A stretch of DNA of 64,000 nucleotides from an uncultured Schumannella sp. (GTDB taxonomy: Bacteria > Actinomycetota > Actinomycetes > Actinomycetales > Microbacteriaceae). Positions 18,335 to 27,644 of the stretch are shown one piece after another. Position 1 is the first letter of the stretch. Every line of letters starts with the position of its first letter. The notes beneath the pieces are model-generated. The model had not been told where the DNA came from. It made no database searches and saw only the letters and a program-made list of their open reading frames with translations. The translations under genes were made by a program, and so were the position numbers. Location: the NCBI RefSeq assembly GCF_905479755.1, contig NZ_CAJQNT010000010.1, positions 109,421 to 173,420 on the forward strand, written 5' to 3'.

Positions 18335-18454
18335 CCGTGCGTCGTCCGTCGCCGGTGGGGTGCTCCCGTTCTTGCGTACCGGGGCCTCGACAACGACGTC
18401 GGGGCCTCTTTTTCGCGCCGCGCTGGCGTCGGCGGGCGGTGACAAGATAGCCAG

Positions 18455-19693
18455 ATGAGCAAGCAGGATGGCCGCAATCGGCTCGTCAGCGACGCACCCG
18501 TCGCCGACGAGACGGCGACGATCCTGCACGTCGACCTCGACGCGTTCTACGCCTCGGTCGAACTCCTCGAACGTCCCGAACTCGTCGGACGGCCAGTCAT
18601 CGTCGGGCACGCGAGCGCGCGGTCGGTGGTCACCGCCGCCAACTACGAGGCGCGCCAGTTCGGCGTCAACTCGGCGATGTCGATGGCGCTCGCCCTTCAG
18701 CGCTGCCCCCAGGCGATCGTGCTCGAGCCGCACTTCGAGCGCTACCAGCACTACTCGGCGTTGTTCATGACTGCGCTTGGCGAGATCTCACCCCTCGTTG
18801 AACCTCTCGGGATCGACGAGGCGTTCGTCGACATCGCCGGCGCGCGTCGGCTGTTCGGCACCCCGTGGCAGATCGCGACGCGGCTGCGCGCCGACGTGTT
18901 CGACGCGACCGGGTTGCGCGCCTCGGTCGGCGCCGCCAGCACCAAATACGTCGCGAAACTCGCCTCCGGCCGCGCCAAGCCCAACGGCCAACTCGTGGTG
19001 CCCGCCGACGACACCCTCGCGTTCTTGCACCCGCAGCCGATCTCGGCGCTCTGGGGGGTCGGCGCGAAGACCGAGGAGCAGCTCGCTCGGCTGGGCCTGC
19101 GCACGATCGGCGATCTCGCGCAACTGCCGATCGACACCCTGCGGCACAGCATCGGCGACGCGGGCGCCGCACGCCTGCACGAACTGGCGTGGGGCCGAGA
19201 CCCGCGGGTGATCGCCCCGGGTCGCGACGAGAAGTCGGTCGGGCACGAGACCACCTTCGAGACGGATGTCGTGGATCCGTCGGTGATCCACCGCACTCTG
19301 CTGCAACTCGCCGATGGCGTCGGCGTGCGCCTGCGGCGTTCGGGCGTTCGCGCCCGCACGGTGAGCCTCAAGCTCCGCTTCTCCGACTTCACCACCATCA
19401 CGCGGTCGCGCACCCTCGCCGATGCCACCGACGTCGGACGGCGGCTCTCGGAAGAGGTGCGCGCACTCTACGACGCCGCCAACACGGCACGGCGACCCGT
19501 GCGACTGGTGGGCGTGCGCGCGGAGCAGCTCACCGGCGACCTGGCCCGGCTGAGCCTGTGGGACGACGACGAGGCGTGGCGCGACGCCGAGACGACGGTC
19601 GACGAATTGAATGCGCGCTTCGGCGACGGCAGTGTGCGCTCGGCCGCCCTGTTGCGCGGCACCCGAACACGGCGTTTCGGGCACGGCGACTGA
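18455..19693 (+). CDS. dinB: DNA polymerase IV (Y family)
   Basis: 412 aa translesion polymerase. Metal site HVDLDAFYASVE (about 25-36) and IDEAFVD (about 118-124) carry the catalytic acidic residues; VVTAANYEARQFGV, SVGAASTKYVAKLAS, the helix-hairpin WGVGAKTEEQLARLG and little-finger segments follow. No C-terminal beta-clamp QL(S/D)LF motif is obvious. No LexA box lies upstream, unlike the nearby dnaE2 cassette; CAAGAT ends 6 nt before the ATG and could be a leaderless -10. Confidence 0.94.
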   Translation: MSKQDGRNRLVSDAPVADETATILHVDLDAFYASVELLERPELVGRPVIVGHASARSVVTAANYEARQFGVNSAMSMALALQRCPQAIVLEPHFERYQHYSALFMTALGEISPLVEPLGIDEAFVDIAGARRLFGTPWQIATRLRADVFDATGLRASVGAASTKYVAKLASGRAKPNGQLVVPADDTLAFLHPQPISALWGVGAKTEEQLARLGLRTIGDLAQLPIDTLRHSIGDAGAARLHELAWGRDPRVIAPGRDEKSVGHETTFETDVVDPSVIHRTLLQLADGVGVRLRRSGVRARTVSLKLRFSDFTTITRSRTLADATDVGRRLSEEVRALYDAANTARRPVRLVGVRAEQLTGDLARLSLWDDDEAWRDAETTVDELNARFGDGSVRSAALLRGTRTRRFGHGD

Positions 19694-19712
19694 CGAGGTC
19701 GGTGGCGGGCGG

Positions 19713-19718
19713 TATCGT
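19713..19718 (+). promoter_or_regulatory. -10 hexamer TATCGT of the helicase gene
   Basis: TATCGT ends 8 nt before the GTG start at 19727; no Shine-Dalgarno sequence between. Confidence 0.45.
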
Positions 19719-19726
19719 CTTTTCAA

Positions 19727-21586
19727 GTGAACACTCCCGCCGAAATCGACGCCGCCGCGCGCGCGTCCGGCGACTCCGGGAGCACGTTCCGTGCGGCCGC
19801 CGCGGCCGAGCATCTGCCTCCGAGCTACCCGCAGCGCGCGCCCTGGGGGACCGCGGGCCGCCTGCGCGCCTGGCAAGAAGAAGCGCTCACCGCCTACTTC
19901 GACGCGGAAGACGGACGCGGGGGCGGAACCGGCCCGCGCGACTTCCTCGTCTCTGCCACCCCGGGCGCCGGCAAGACCACCTTCGCACTCCGGCTCGCGA
20001 GCGAACTCCTTCAGCGCCACGTCGTGGATCGCGTCACCGTGGTGGCGCCCACCGAGCACCTCAAGACCCAGTGGGCGGATGCGGCGCACCGGGCCGGCAT
20101 CCGCCTCGATCCGCGTTTCAGCAACCGCCACTCCCGCGAGTCCCGGCAGTATCACGGCGTCGTCGTCACCTACGCACAGGTGGCCGTGCGCGCGGGACTA
20201 CACCGCCAGCTCACCGAGTCATCACGCACACTCGTCATCCTCGACGAGATCCACCACGGCGGCGACGCACTCAGCTGGGGTGACGCGATCCGGGAGGCCT
20301 TCGAGACGGCTGAGCGCCGGCTGTCGCTGACCGGAACCCCGTTCCGCTCCGACACCGCCCCGATCCCGTTCGTGCGCTACCTGCGCGACGAGCGCGGGGT
20401 GCGCCTCTCGCAGACCGACTTCGCCTACGGCTACGGGCGCGCGCTGCGCGACGGGGTCGTGCGTCCGGTCGTGTTCTTGAGCTACGCGGGGTCGATGCGC
20501 TGGCGCACCCGGCAAGGCGAGGAGTGGGAGGCGACGCTCGGCCAGGACGACACCAAAGACGTCACCGCGCAGGCCTGGCGCGCCGCCCTCGACCCCGACG
20601 GCGACTGGATGCCCGCGGTGCTCACCGCCGCCGATAAGCGCCTGAGCGAAGTACGGCAGTCGGTTCCCGACGCGGGCGGGCTCGTGATCGCGACAGATCA
20701 GACCACCGCGCGCGCCTACGCCACGATCCTCGAGAACCTCACCGGGGAGGCCCCCGTCGTCGTGCTGAGCGACGAGAAGGCCTCGAGCGATCGGATCTCG
20801 GAGTTCTCCGGAAACACCCACCGATGGATGGTGGCGGTCCGCATGGTGTCCGAAGGCGTCGACGTTCCGAGGCTTGCGGTCGGTGTGTACGCGACGAGCG
20901 CCTCCACCCCGCTGTTCTTCGCGCAGGCGATCGGGCGATTCGTGCGCGCGCGGCGCCGCGGTGAACTCGCCTCGATCTTCGTGCCAAGTGTTCCGGTGCT
21001 GCTGCGGCTGGCGAGCGAGCTGGAGCGCGAACGCGATCACGCGCTCGATCGCGAATCCTCCGGCGACGACCTGCTCGACGACTCGCTCCTGGAGCGCGCC
21101 GAACAGAGCGACACGGCCTCGGATGCGCTGCTCGACGAGTACGAGTGGACGGCGCCCGGCTCGGAGGCGACCTTCGAGAAGGTGCTCTACGACGGCGAGG
21201 AGTACGGTGCGCTCGCCCAACCGGGCAGCGACGAGGAGTGGGATTTCATCGGTCTTCCCGGAATCCTGGAGCCCGAACAGGTGAGCGAGCTGCTGAAGCA
21301 CCGCCAGGCGCGCCAGGCTCGGCGCTCCGCCTTCCACGGCGAGGGCGGCCACGAATCCGCGGCGCCCGCCCCCGCGCCGCAGCCCCTGCACCGCACGCTC
21401 GCCGAGCAGCGCAAGCTGCTGAACTCACTCGTGTCGATTCGCGCTCGCGGCACCGGCCAGACCCATGCGATGGTGCATGCCGAGGTGCGCCGCGCGTGCG
21501 GCGGGCCGGAGGTGGCGCGGGCGACCGTCGCGCAGCTTCAGGCTCGCATCGACTGGATCCGCGGCCGCCTCAACGCGGGGAAGTGA
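19727..21586 (+). CDS. SF2 DEAD/DEAH-type helicase (SSL2-like)
   Basis: 619 aa. Walker A TPGAGKTT (near residue 80), VVAPTEHLKTQW, DEIHHGG (near 172), SLTGTPFRSD and the C-terminal motifs VRMVSEGVDVPRLAVGVYAT and QAIGRFVRARR. These place it among XPB/SSL2-like and restriction-type helicases. An acidic low-complexity linker (about 440-480) leads to a C-terminal region ending HAEVRRACGG...IDWIRGRLN. No nuclease or methylase partner is adjacent. Its position after dinB suggests a role in DNA repair, but this is inference. Confidence 0.88.
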   Translation: MNTPAEIDAAARASGDSGSTFRAAAAAEHLPPSYPQRAPWGTAGRLRAWQEEALTAYFDAEDGRGGGTGPRDFLVSATPGAGKTTFALRLASELLQRHVVDRVTVVAPTEHLKTQWADAAHRAGIRLDPRFSNRHSRESRQYHGVVVTYAQVAVRAGLHRQLTESSRTLVILDEIHHGGDALSWGDAIREAFETAERRLSLTGTPFRSDTAPIPFVRYLRDERGVRLSQTDFAYGYGRALRDGVVRPVVFLSYAGSMRWRTRQGEEWEATLGQDDTKDVTAQAWRAALDPDGDWMPAVLTAADKRLSEVRQSVPDAGGLVIATDQTTARAYATILENLTGEAPVVVLSDEKASSDRISEFSGNTHRWMVAVRMVSEGVDVPRLAVGVYATSASTPLFFAQAIGRFVRARRRGELASIFVPSVPVLLRLASELERERDHALDRESSGDDLLDDSLLERAEQSDTASDALLDEYEWTAPGSEATFEKVLYDGEEYGALAQPGSDEEWDFIGLPGILEPEQVSELLKHRQARQARRSAFHGEGGHESAAPAPAPQPLHRTLAEQRKLLNSLVSIRARGTGQTHAMVHAEVRRACGGPEVARATVAQLQARIDWIRGRLNAGK

Positions 21587-22397
21587 ACTCGCCGCGCCAC
21601 TCGGTCAGGAAGACGGCCGCCGCCTCGTCGTGGATCAGCGAGTCGTGCATGCGCACCGCGTACGGCGTTTCGGGGACGCCGTCGGCGGGGCGCACATCGA
21701 GGTGCTCCACGTCGTAGCCGGCCTCGTGCAGCCAATCGGCCATCGCGTAGTCGCTGCGGGAGTCGCCCGCCGTGCGCCACACGCGGGGTACGCCGGATGC
21801 CTGGAGCAGTTCGATCGCGCGCCGGGCGCCCATGTCTTTGCCGACGCGGGCATCTTCGACGTCCGTCGAGATGATCGACGGGTCGAGCCGGAGCCGGCCG
21901 TCGAGGCCCTGCTCGCGCATCCGGTTCGCGACGATCTCGTTGAACTCGGCCTGCGCCGCGTGATAGGTCGCGCTCGGCACCTCGACGCGCTGCTCGACCG
22001 AGATCATGGTGAGCTTGGTGTCGTCCCAGAACATCGTGTCGCCGAAGCGGTCGTCGACGAGGTCGTGCACGAAGGCGCCGAGGTCGGCGGGCACCTGAAG
22101 CTCCGGGTCGACCTGCGTCTTTCCGGCGACGCCGTCGGTGATCGAGAACCAGGTGGCGCCTTTCTCGCAGATCGCGTGCACGGGGGTTCCGGGCTTGAGA
22201 CCCGCGGTCACCATCACGTCGAGGACGACGTCGCGGATGAACGCATCCGATCGTCCGGTGTTGAAGATCACCGGGTTGCCGGCGTTCGCGAGCGCCACCA
22301 GGTCGCGCGCGATCGAGTCGATCGCGATCGTGCGGGTGACGGGGCTCGCGATGGGGCCGTCGACGTCGAGCAGGAGTCCAAGAGCGGGGGAGTTCAC
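21570..22397 (-). CDS. HAD-superfamily hydrolase
   Basis: 275 aa. Motif I LLLDVDGPIASP has DVDG, motif II is IFNTGRSD, and motif IV is TAGDSRSDYAMADWLH, giving the Cof-type arrangement with a cap between. The substrate is unknown. GTP/sugar phosphatases and sucrose-phosphatase-like proteins share this layout. Its end overlaps the end of the helicase gene by 17 bases. Confidence 0.82.
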   Translation of the reverse strand: MNSPALGLLLDVDGPIASPVTRTIAIDSIARDLVALANAGNPVIFNTGRSDAFIRDVVLDVMVTAGLKPGTPVHAICEKGATWFSITDGVAGKTQVDPELQVPADLGAFVHDLVDDRFGDTMFWDDTKLTMISVEQRVEVPSATYHAAQAEFNEIVANRMREQGLDGRLRLDPSIISTDVEDARVGKDMGARRAIELLQASGVPRVWRTAGDSRSDYAMADWLHEAGYDVEHLDVRPADGVPETPYAVRMHDSLIHDEAAAVFLTEWRGEFTSPR

Positions 22398-22435
22398 CGT
22401 CCAATCCTCTCAGCCCGGCGCCCGCGCCTCGACCC

Positions 22436-22655
22436 GCGGGGTGAGTAGCCGCGGGTTGAGTAGCCGCCTGCGGCGGCGTATCGAAACCGCAAGGCTCCGC
22501 GGGTTGAGTAGCCGCCTGCGGCGGCGTATCGAAACCGCAAGGCTCTGCGGGTTGAGTAGCCGCCTGCGGCGCTACTCAACCCGCTCACGCGGTTTCGATA
22601 CGCGCTTTCAGCGCTACTCAACCGGCTCACCGCGCCTGCGGCGCTACGCACCCCC
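22436..22655. repeat. Tandem 48-bp repeat merging into inverted copies
   Basis: Two complete 48-bp direct units begin at 22451 and 22499, differing by one base near the end, with a third partial unit from 22547. Each contains GTTGAGTAG, a CGCCTGCGGCG core and TATCGAAACCGC. From about 22571 the inverted form (CTACTCAACC, GGTTTCGATACGC) appears twice, so the array folds back on itself. GGGTTGAGTAGC at 22549-22560 and GCTACTCAACCC at 22571-22582 form a perfect 12-bp hairpin. This resembles the intergenic palindromic repeat family I recall from Microbacteriaceae genomes. Confidence 0.85.
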
Positions 22656-22663
22656 GCTCACGC

Positions 22664-25600
22664 TCAGCGGAAGTCACGGGAGGCGTGCCGCACCCCGAGC
22701 TGCAAGGGTTCGGCCCGGTCGGCGAGCAGGTTCACGACGCCTTCGGGGGAGCGCTCCAGGATGCCGCGCACGATGAGGGCGGGCTCTTCGCGCCAGACGC
22801 GGCGGTAGCGCCCCCAGACGCCCATCGAGCAAACCACGTTCATCACCCCGGTCTCGTCTTCGAGGTTGAGGAAGGTGATGCCGCTCGCGGTCGAGGGGCG
22901 CTGCCGGTGGGTGACGACCCCGGCGAGTTCGACCCGGCGGCCGTCCTCGGCGGTGCGCATCGATGCCGCGGTCAGCACCCCGCGCTCACTGAGCCCATCG
23001 CGGAAGTGGGCGAGCGGGTGATCGTCAACCGAGAGCCCGGTTGCCCACAGGTCGGAGGCGAGCACCTCGAAGGAGCTCGGGTCGGGGAACAGCGGCGGCT
23101 GCACCGTCACCGCGCTATCGGGGAGGTATTCGGCCCGATGCTGGGATGCGCTACCGGCGCGCCAGAGCGCGTCTCGACGGCCGAGCCCCAGGGTCTCGAA
23201 GGCACCCGCGCTGGCGAGCGCTTCGAGTTGGGCGGTGTTCAGCCCGGTGCGATGCACGAGGTCTTCCATCGAGGCGAAGGGGCCGTGTTCGGTGCGTTCG
23301 GCGACGATGCGCTCGGCGAGCTTGGCGCCGATCCGGGTGACTCCGGCGAGCCCGAGTCGCACCGCGTTCGGTTCCTCGAGGGTGGCGTGGGCTGCGGAGA
23401 GCTGCACGTCGGGGCGGCGGACCTCGACGCCGTGTCGGCGGGCATCCGCCACGAGGGTGGCCGGGGAGTAGAAGCCCATCGGCTGAGAACGCAGCAGCCC
23501 CGCCAGAAACGCCGCCGGGTAGCGCAGTTTGACCCACGAGCTCGCGTACACGAGCAGCGCGAAGCTCAGCGAATGGCTCTCGGCGAAACCGAAGTTGGCG
23601 AAGGCCTGAATCTGCCGGTAGATCGTGTCCGAATCCTCGAGACTCAGCCCGTTGCGCGCCATCCCCGCGTAGAGCTTCTCGCGCAGGCTGTCGATGCGCT
23701 CCAGGCCCCGCTTGGATCCCATCGCGCGCCGCAACAGATCGGCATCTTCCCCCGTGCAGTCGCCGACCGCCATCGCCATCTGCATCAGCTGCTCTTGAAA
23801 CACCGGCACGCCGAGGGTGCGTTCGAGCACCGGCTCGAGCTTCGGGTGCAGGTAGGTGATCGGTTCTTGGCCGAGCCGACGTCGTACGAAGGGGTGAACC
23901 GCCCCGCCCTGAATCGGCCCGGGGCGGATCATCGCGATCTGCACCACGAGGTCGTAGAAGCGGCGCGGCCGAAGCCTCGGCAGCAGGCCCATCTGGGCGC
24001 GCGACTCCACCTGGAACACCCCGATCGAGTCGGCCGCGCAGAGCATGTCGTAGACCTCGGGATCTTCTTTCGGGATCGTCGACAGCTCCCACTCTTCGCC
24101 GGTCGAGCCGCGAATCAGGTCGAAGGAGTGCTGCAGCGCCGAGAGCATCCCGAGGCCCAGCAGGTCGAACTTGACCAGGCCCATCCAGGCGCAGTCGTCC
24201 TTGTCCCACTGCACGACGGTGCGCTTCTCCTTGCGCGCATGCTCGATCGGCACCACCTCGCCGACGGGGCGATCGGTGAGCACCATGCCGCCGGAGTGGA
24301 TGCCGAGGTGACGCGGCGCCTTCAGCAGCTCGGTGGCGAGCTCGACGACATTCTCGGGGATCGTGTGCGCACTCGAGTCAGTCTGACGGCCGAGACGGCC
24401 GTCAGCGCTGGCGTCGCGGCGGAGGCCAGAAATGGCCTCCGCTCCCAGCTCCAGCGCGCCACCCTCCACCTGCTTGCTCCAGGCATCCTGCTGCCCGGTG
24501 GAGTAGCCGAGCGCCTTCGCCATGTCGCGCAGGGCGTTCTTGGGGCGGTATTGGATCACGTTCGCCACCTGCGCGGCGTTGCGGCGCCCGTACTTCTCGA
24601 ACACCCACTGGATGACCTCCTCACGGCGATCGGAGTCGAAGTCGACGTCGATGTCGGGCTCCTCATCGCGCAGGCTCGACAGGAAGCGTTCGAACGGCAG
24701 GCGGTAGTAGATCGAGTCGACCGCGGTGATGTCGAGCAGGAAGCAGACGGCGGAGTTGGCGGCCGAGCCGCGCCCCTGGCAGAGAATGCCGCGGCTGCGC
24801 GCGAAGGCGACGATGTCGTGCACGATGAGGAAGTAACCGGGGAAGTCTTTCTTCTCGATCACCGCAAGCTCGTTCTCGATGCGCGCTCGGTCGGCCTCCG
24901 ACAGATCGGGATACTTGCGCGGCACGGCGCGCCAGACCAGTTCGCGCAGCCACGACATCGGGGTGTGCCCCTCGGGGACCTGCTGCTTCGGGAGGGCGGG
25001 CTTGGCGCGCCGCAGCGGGAAGGCGAGTTCGGCCGCGAGTTCGACGCTGCGCGCGACGGCGCCGGGGTAGCGCGCGAACCGGGCCTGCATCTCGCCCCCC
25101 GAGCGCAGATGCGCGCTGCCCGCGGGCGGAAGCCAGCCGTCGAGCTCGTCCAGACTGCGTTGCGCGCGCACCGCAGCAATCGCGGTCGCCAGGCGATGCT
25201 CCTCCGGGCGGGCGTAGTGCACGTTGCCGGTCGCCACGACCGGCAGCCCGCGCTCGGCGGCGAGGGCGGCCAGGACGTCGTTGTGGGCGCTGTCGAGCGG
25301 CAGGCCGTGGTCGATGAGTTCGACGTTGACGTTGTCTCGCCCAAACAGCGCCACCAGCCGGTCGATCTCGGTCATCGGATGCGTCTCGACATCACCCACG
25401 AGGGCCTGGCGCACCGCGCCCTTGCGACACCCGGTGAGGATCGCCCAGTGCCCGTCGGCGTGGGCGGCCAGCTCGTCGAGGTCGTAGACGGGGCGCCCCT
25501 TCTCGGCCCCGCGCAGCTGCGCCTCGGTGATGGCGGCCGCGAGCCGGTGATAGCCCTCGATCCCACGCGCGAGCACCAGCAGGTGGGTGCCCTCGGGGTC

Positions 25601-25984
25601 GGCCTCGCCGTTTTGCGGACCGGAGAGTTCGAGCGAGAGCTCGGCACCAAAAACGGTCTCGACCTGTGCGGTTTCGGCCGCCTCGGCGAACCGCACGATG
25701 CCGTAGAAGCCGTCGTGGTCGGTGATGGCGAGCGCGCGGAGCCCCAACCGCTCCGCCTCTTCCAGCAGCGCCTCGGGGCTGGAGGCGCCGTCGAGAAAGC
25801 TGAAGCTGGAGTGCGCATGCAGTTCTGCGTAGGGCACGGCGGCCGTATCGCGGACGCGTTCCGGCGGCGCGACGTAGGGCCCGCGCTTGCGCGAGAGCGG
25901 GGTGTCGAGCGCGGCGACGGGACGCGAACCCGAGAGGGTGCGCTCCAGTTCACTCCACTGAATCGGTGGGTTCTGCCAGCCCAT
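22664..25984 (-). CDS. dnaE2: Error-prone DNA polymerase III alpha subunit
   Basis: 1106 aa C-family polymerase for damage-induced mutagenic synthesis. N-terminal PHP domain starts YAELHAHSSFSFLDG (about residue 52). The catalytic triad region EPDIDVDFDSDRREEV is near 440; the helix-hairpin-helix and OB-fold (near VELAGVVTHRQRP) follow. Third gene of the imuA'-imuB-dnaE2 cassette, 30 bases after imuB. Length matches DnaE2, shorter than replicative DnaE1. The repeat array lies directly past its stop codon. Transcription is presumably from the two LexA-controlled promoters upstream. Confidence 0.96.
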   Translation of the reverse strand: MGWQNPPIQWSELERTLSGSRPVAALDTPLSRKRGPYVAPPERVRDTAAVPYAELHAHSSFSFLDGASSPEALLEEAERLGLRALAITDHDGFYGIVRFAEAAETAQVETVFGAELSLELSGPQNGEADPEGTHLLVLARGIEGYHRLAAAITEAQLRGAEKGRPVYDLDELAAHADGHWAILTGCRKGAVRQALVGDVETHPMTEIDRLVALFGRDNVNVELIDHGLPLDSAHNDVLAALAAERGLPVVATGNVHYARPEEHRLATAIAAVRAQRSLDELDGWLPPAGSAHLRSGGEMQARFARYPGAVARSVELAAELAFPLRRAKPALPKQQVPEGHTPMSWLRELVWRAVPRKYPDLSEADRARIENELAVIEKKDFPGYFLIVHDIVAFARSRGILCQGRGSAANSAVCFLLDITAVDSIYYRLPFERFLSSLRDEEPDIDVDFDSDRREEVIQWVFEKYGRRNAAQVANVIQYRPKNALRDMAKALGYSTGQQDAWSKQVEGGALELGAEAISGLRRDASADGRLGRQTDSSAHTIPENVVELATELLKAPRHLGIHSGGMVLTDRPVGEVVPIEHARKEKRTVVQWDKDDCAWMGLVKFDLLGLGMLSALQHSFDLIRGSTGEEWELSTIPKEDPEVYDMLCAADSIGVFQVESRAQMGLLPRLRPRRFYDLVVQIAMIRPGPIQGGAVHPFVRRRLGQEPITYLHPKLEPVLERTLGVPVFQEQLMQMAMAVGDCTGEDADLLRRAMGSKRGLERIDSLREKLYAGMARNGLSLEDSDTIYRQIQAFANFGFAESHSLSFALLVYASSWVKLRYPAAFLAGLLRSQPMGFYSPATLVADARRHGVEVRRPDVQLSAAHATLEEPNAVRLGLAGVTRIGAKLAERIVAERTEHGPFASMEDLVHRTGLNTAQLEALASAGAFETLGLGRRDALWRAGSASQHRAEYLPDSAVTVQPPLFPDPSSFEVLASDLWATGLSVDDHPLAHFRDGLSERGVLTAASMRTAEDGRRVELAGVVTHRQRPSTASGITFLNLEDETGVMNVVCSMGVWGRYRRVWREEPALIVRGILERSPEGVVNLLADRAEPLQLGVRHASRDFR

Positions 25985-26014
25985 CAGCGCACCCGGATCG
26001 GCTCAGAATTCAGC

Positions 26015-27571
26015 TCAGTCATAGCGGCCCGCCGCCCACCATTCGCCGGCCTCGTCGAGCTCGAGCAGCCACGCCTCCCCGGCCGTGTCGACCGCCTGGA
26101 AGCGCTGGGCGCGGCGGGCGGTCGCCGGGTCCCACCAGCGCTCGTCGAGCGGCCAGGGGCCCGCCCAGGCGGTCAGGTCGCGTCGCGCGCCGGTCTGCGA
26201 CACGAGCACCGCGGGGGAGGCGCTGAGCGCGCCGCGCGCATCCACCGCAACCGGACGCCCGCGAGCGTCTTCGACCCGCAGCGGGCGCGGCACCTCGTAG
26301 ACCGTGGCCGGGGCGGGCGGCGGCACGGAGCCCGGCCAGGGGCGCCGCGCATCGCGCCGCACGACGGGCCGATCGCCCCACGGCACGAGCGTCTGCCGCT
26401 CGGCCGGGGAGCGCCCGCCCTCCCGGGTCGCGGTCACCACGCCCTCGTGCCCGACCATGCCCTGCACGCGCGACAGCACCGAGTGCACCTGCTCTTCGGG
26501 CCCCGAACCCCAGAGCCCCCGCTCGTGCGCGCCCACCGGGTCGACGGATTCGGGGGCGAGCCGCACGCGGGCGACGGGGGAGCGCAGGCCGTGATCGCGA
26601 TCCGATCCGGTCTGGGCTTCGAGCGACCAGCGGATGCGATCCACCACCTCGGCGGGAGCGAACGACCTCGGGTGCAACCAGACCCGATCGCTGGCCTCGC
26701 CGTTCTCGCCCGTGAATTCGACGCGCAGCGCCGTGCAGACGAGGTTGTCGGCCAGCAGCGCCGCCACGAAGTCGTCGGCCGCCACGCGCATGCCGAAGGC
26801 GATCTGGTCGATGCGCTCCAGGGGTGGTTCGAAATCGACGACGGCGTCAAGATCGCGCGGGGGGATGCGCGGGGTGGCGGCGCGCGCATCCCGCCCGCGG
26901 GCGAGGGCGTGCCAGCGGGCCCCGTTCTCGCCGAAGCGCGCGGCGACATCGAAGGCGGTCAGTTCGGCGAAGGCGCCGAGCGTGCGGATACCGAGCCGCG
27001 GCAGCAGCGAGACCAGTTCGGGGTCGTCGATCAGGGTAATCGGCAGCGGGGCGAGGAACGCCGCCGCGTCACCCGCGGCCACGATGCGGGTGCGCTCATC
27101 GATCGGGGTGCGCCGCGCCGCCAGCTCGGCAGCGAACAGCCCGTCGGCGATGCCGACCGCCGCCGGCAGGTCGAGACCTTCGGCGATCGTCAGCAGGGTC
27201 TTCGCCGCCGCGCGCTCCCCGCCGTAGTAGCGCGCCACCCCGCGGGCGCGCACCGCCACGAGTCCGGGACGCAGCGGATGCCAGCCCGGCACCGAATGCT
27301 CGAGCGCGGTCAGCACCGGCTCGAAGGCCCGCGCGTCGAGGGAGCGATCGTAGGCGAGCACGTGCACGGCGGCGCAGCGCGACTGCGCCTCACGCTGCCG
27401 CATGCCGCGCCGAACCCCCTCGGCGCGTGCTGGCTGGTTGGCGGCGAACACCACGCCCTTGTCGATCAGGATGATCGGCTCGCTGTTTCTGAGTCGCTCG
27501 GCGCGCGCGTGGGCGACGACGGGCCAGTCGGGGCACCACAGCACGGCCATCCGTGCGTCGGCGGCGTTCAT
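26015..27571 (-). CDS. imuB: ImuB, inactive Y-family polymerase of the mutasome
   Basis: 518 aa. Y-family fold related to DinB, but the N-terminus (VLWCPDWPVVAHA) lacks the metal-binding DxD and the second acidic motif is absent, as expected for ImuB, which acts as adaptor between the beta clamp, ImuA' and DnaE2. Contains the conserved DKGVVFAANQPARAEGVRRGM stretch. The C-terminal half holds the ImuB-specific region. ATG at 27571 is taken; an in-frame GTG at 27583 is possible. A LexA box lies 22 bp upstream. Confidence 0.93.
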   Translation of the reverse strand: MNAADARMAVLWCPDWPVVAHARAERLRNSEPIILIDKGVVFAANQPARAEGVRRGMRQREAQSRCAAVHVLAYDRSLDARAFEPVLTALEHSVPGWHPLRPGLVAVRARGVARYYGGERAAAKTLLTIAEGLDLPAAVGIADGLFAAELAARRTPIDERTRIVAAGDAAAFLAPLPITLIDDPELVSLLPRLGIRTLGAFAELTAFDVAARFGENGARWHALARGRDARAATPRIPPRDLDAVVDFEPPLERIDQIAFGMRVAADDFVAALLADNLVCTALRVEFTGENGEASDRVWLHPRSFAPAEVVDRIRWSLEAQTGSDRDHGLRSPVARVRLAPESVDPVGAHERGLWGSGPEEQVHSVLSRVQGMVGHEGVVTATREGGRSPAERQTLVPWGDRPVVRRDARRPWPGSVPPPAPATVYEVPRPLRVEDARGRPVAVDARGALSASPAVLVSQTGARRDLTAWAGPWPLDERWWDPATARRAQRFQAVDTAGEAWLLELDEAGEWWAAGRYD

Positions 27572-27592
27572 CTCGCGTTCCACAATCTAGTT

Positions 27593-27608
27593 TCGAACAT
27601 GTGTTCGA
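27593..27608. promoter_or_regulatory. LexA (SOS) box upstream of imuB
   Basis: TCGAACATGTGTTCGA, a perfect palindrome matching the actinobacterial/Gram-positive LexA consensus CGAAC-N4-GTTCG. Lies between imuA' and imuB, so imuB-dnaE2 has its own damage-inducible promoter in addition to read-through. Confidence 0.9.
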
Positions 27609-27644
27609 GTGTGTCAAACGCGACCGACACTCACGCCGGTGGCC

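Noticed and set aside
18400..18454. LexA box upstream of dinB
   Set aside because: No CGAAC-N4-GTTCG or close variant is present before the ATG.
22451..22573. CRISPR-like array
   Set aside because: The 48-bp units are contiguous with no unique spacers and turn into inverted copies; no cas genes are nearby.
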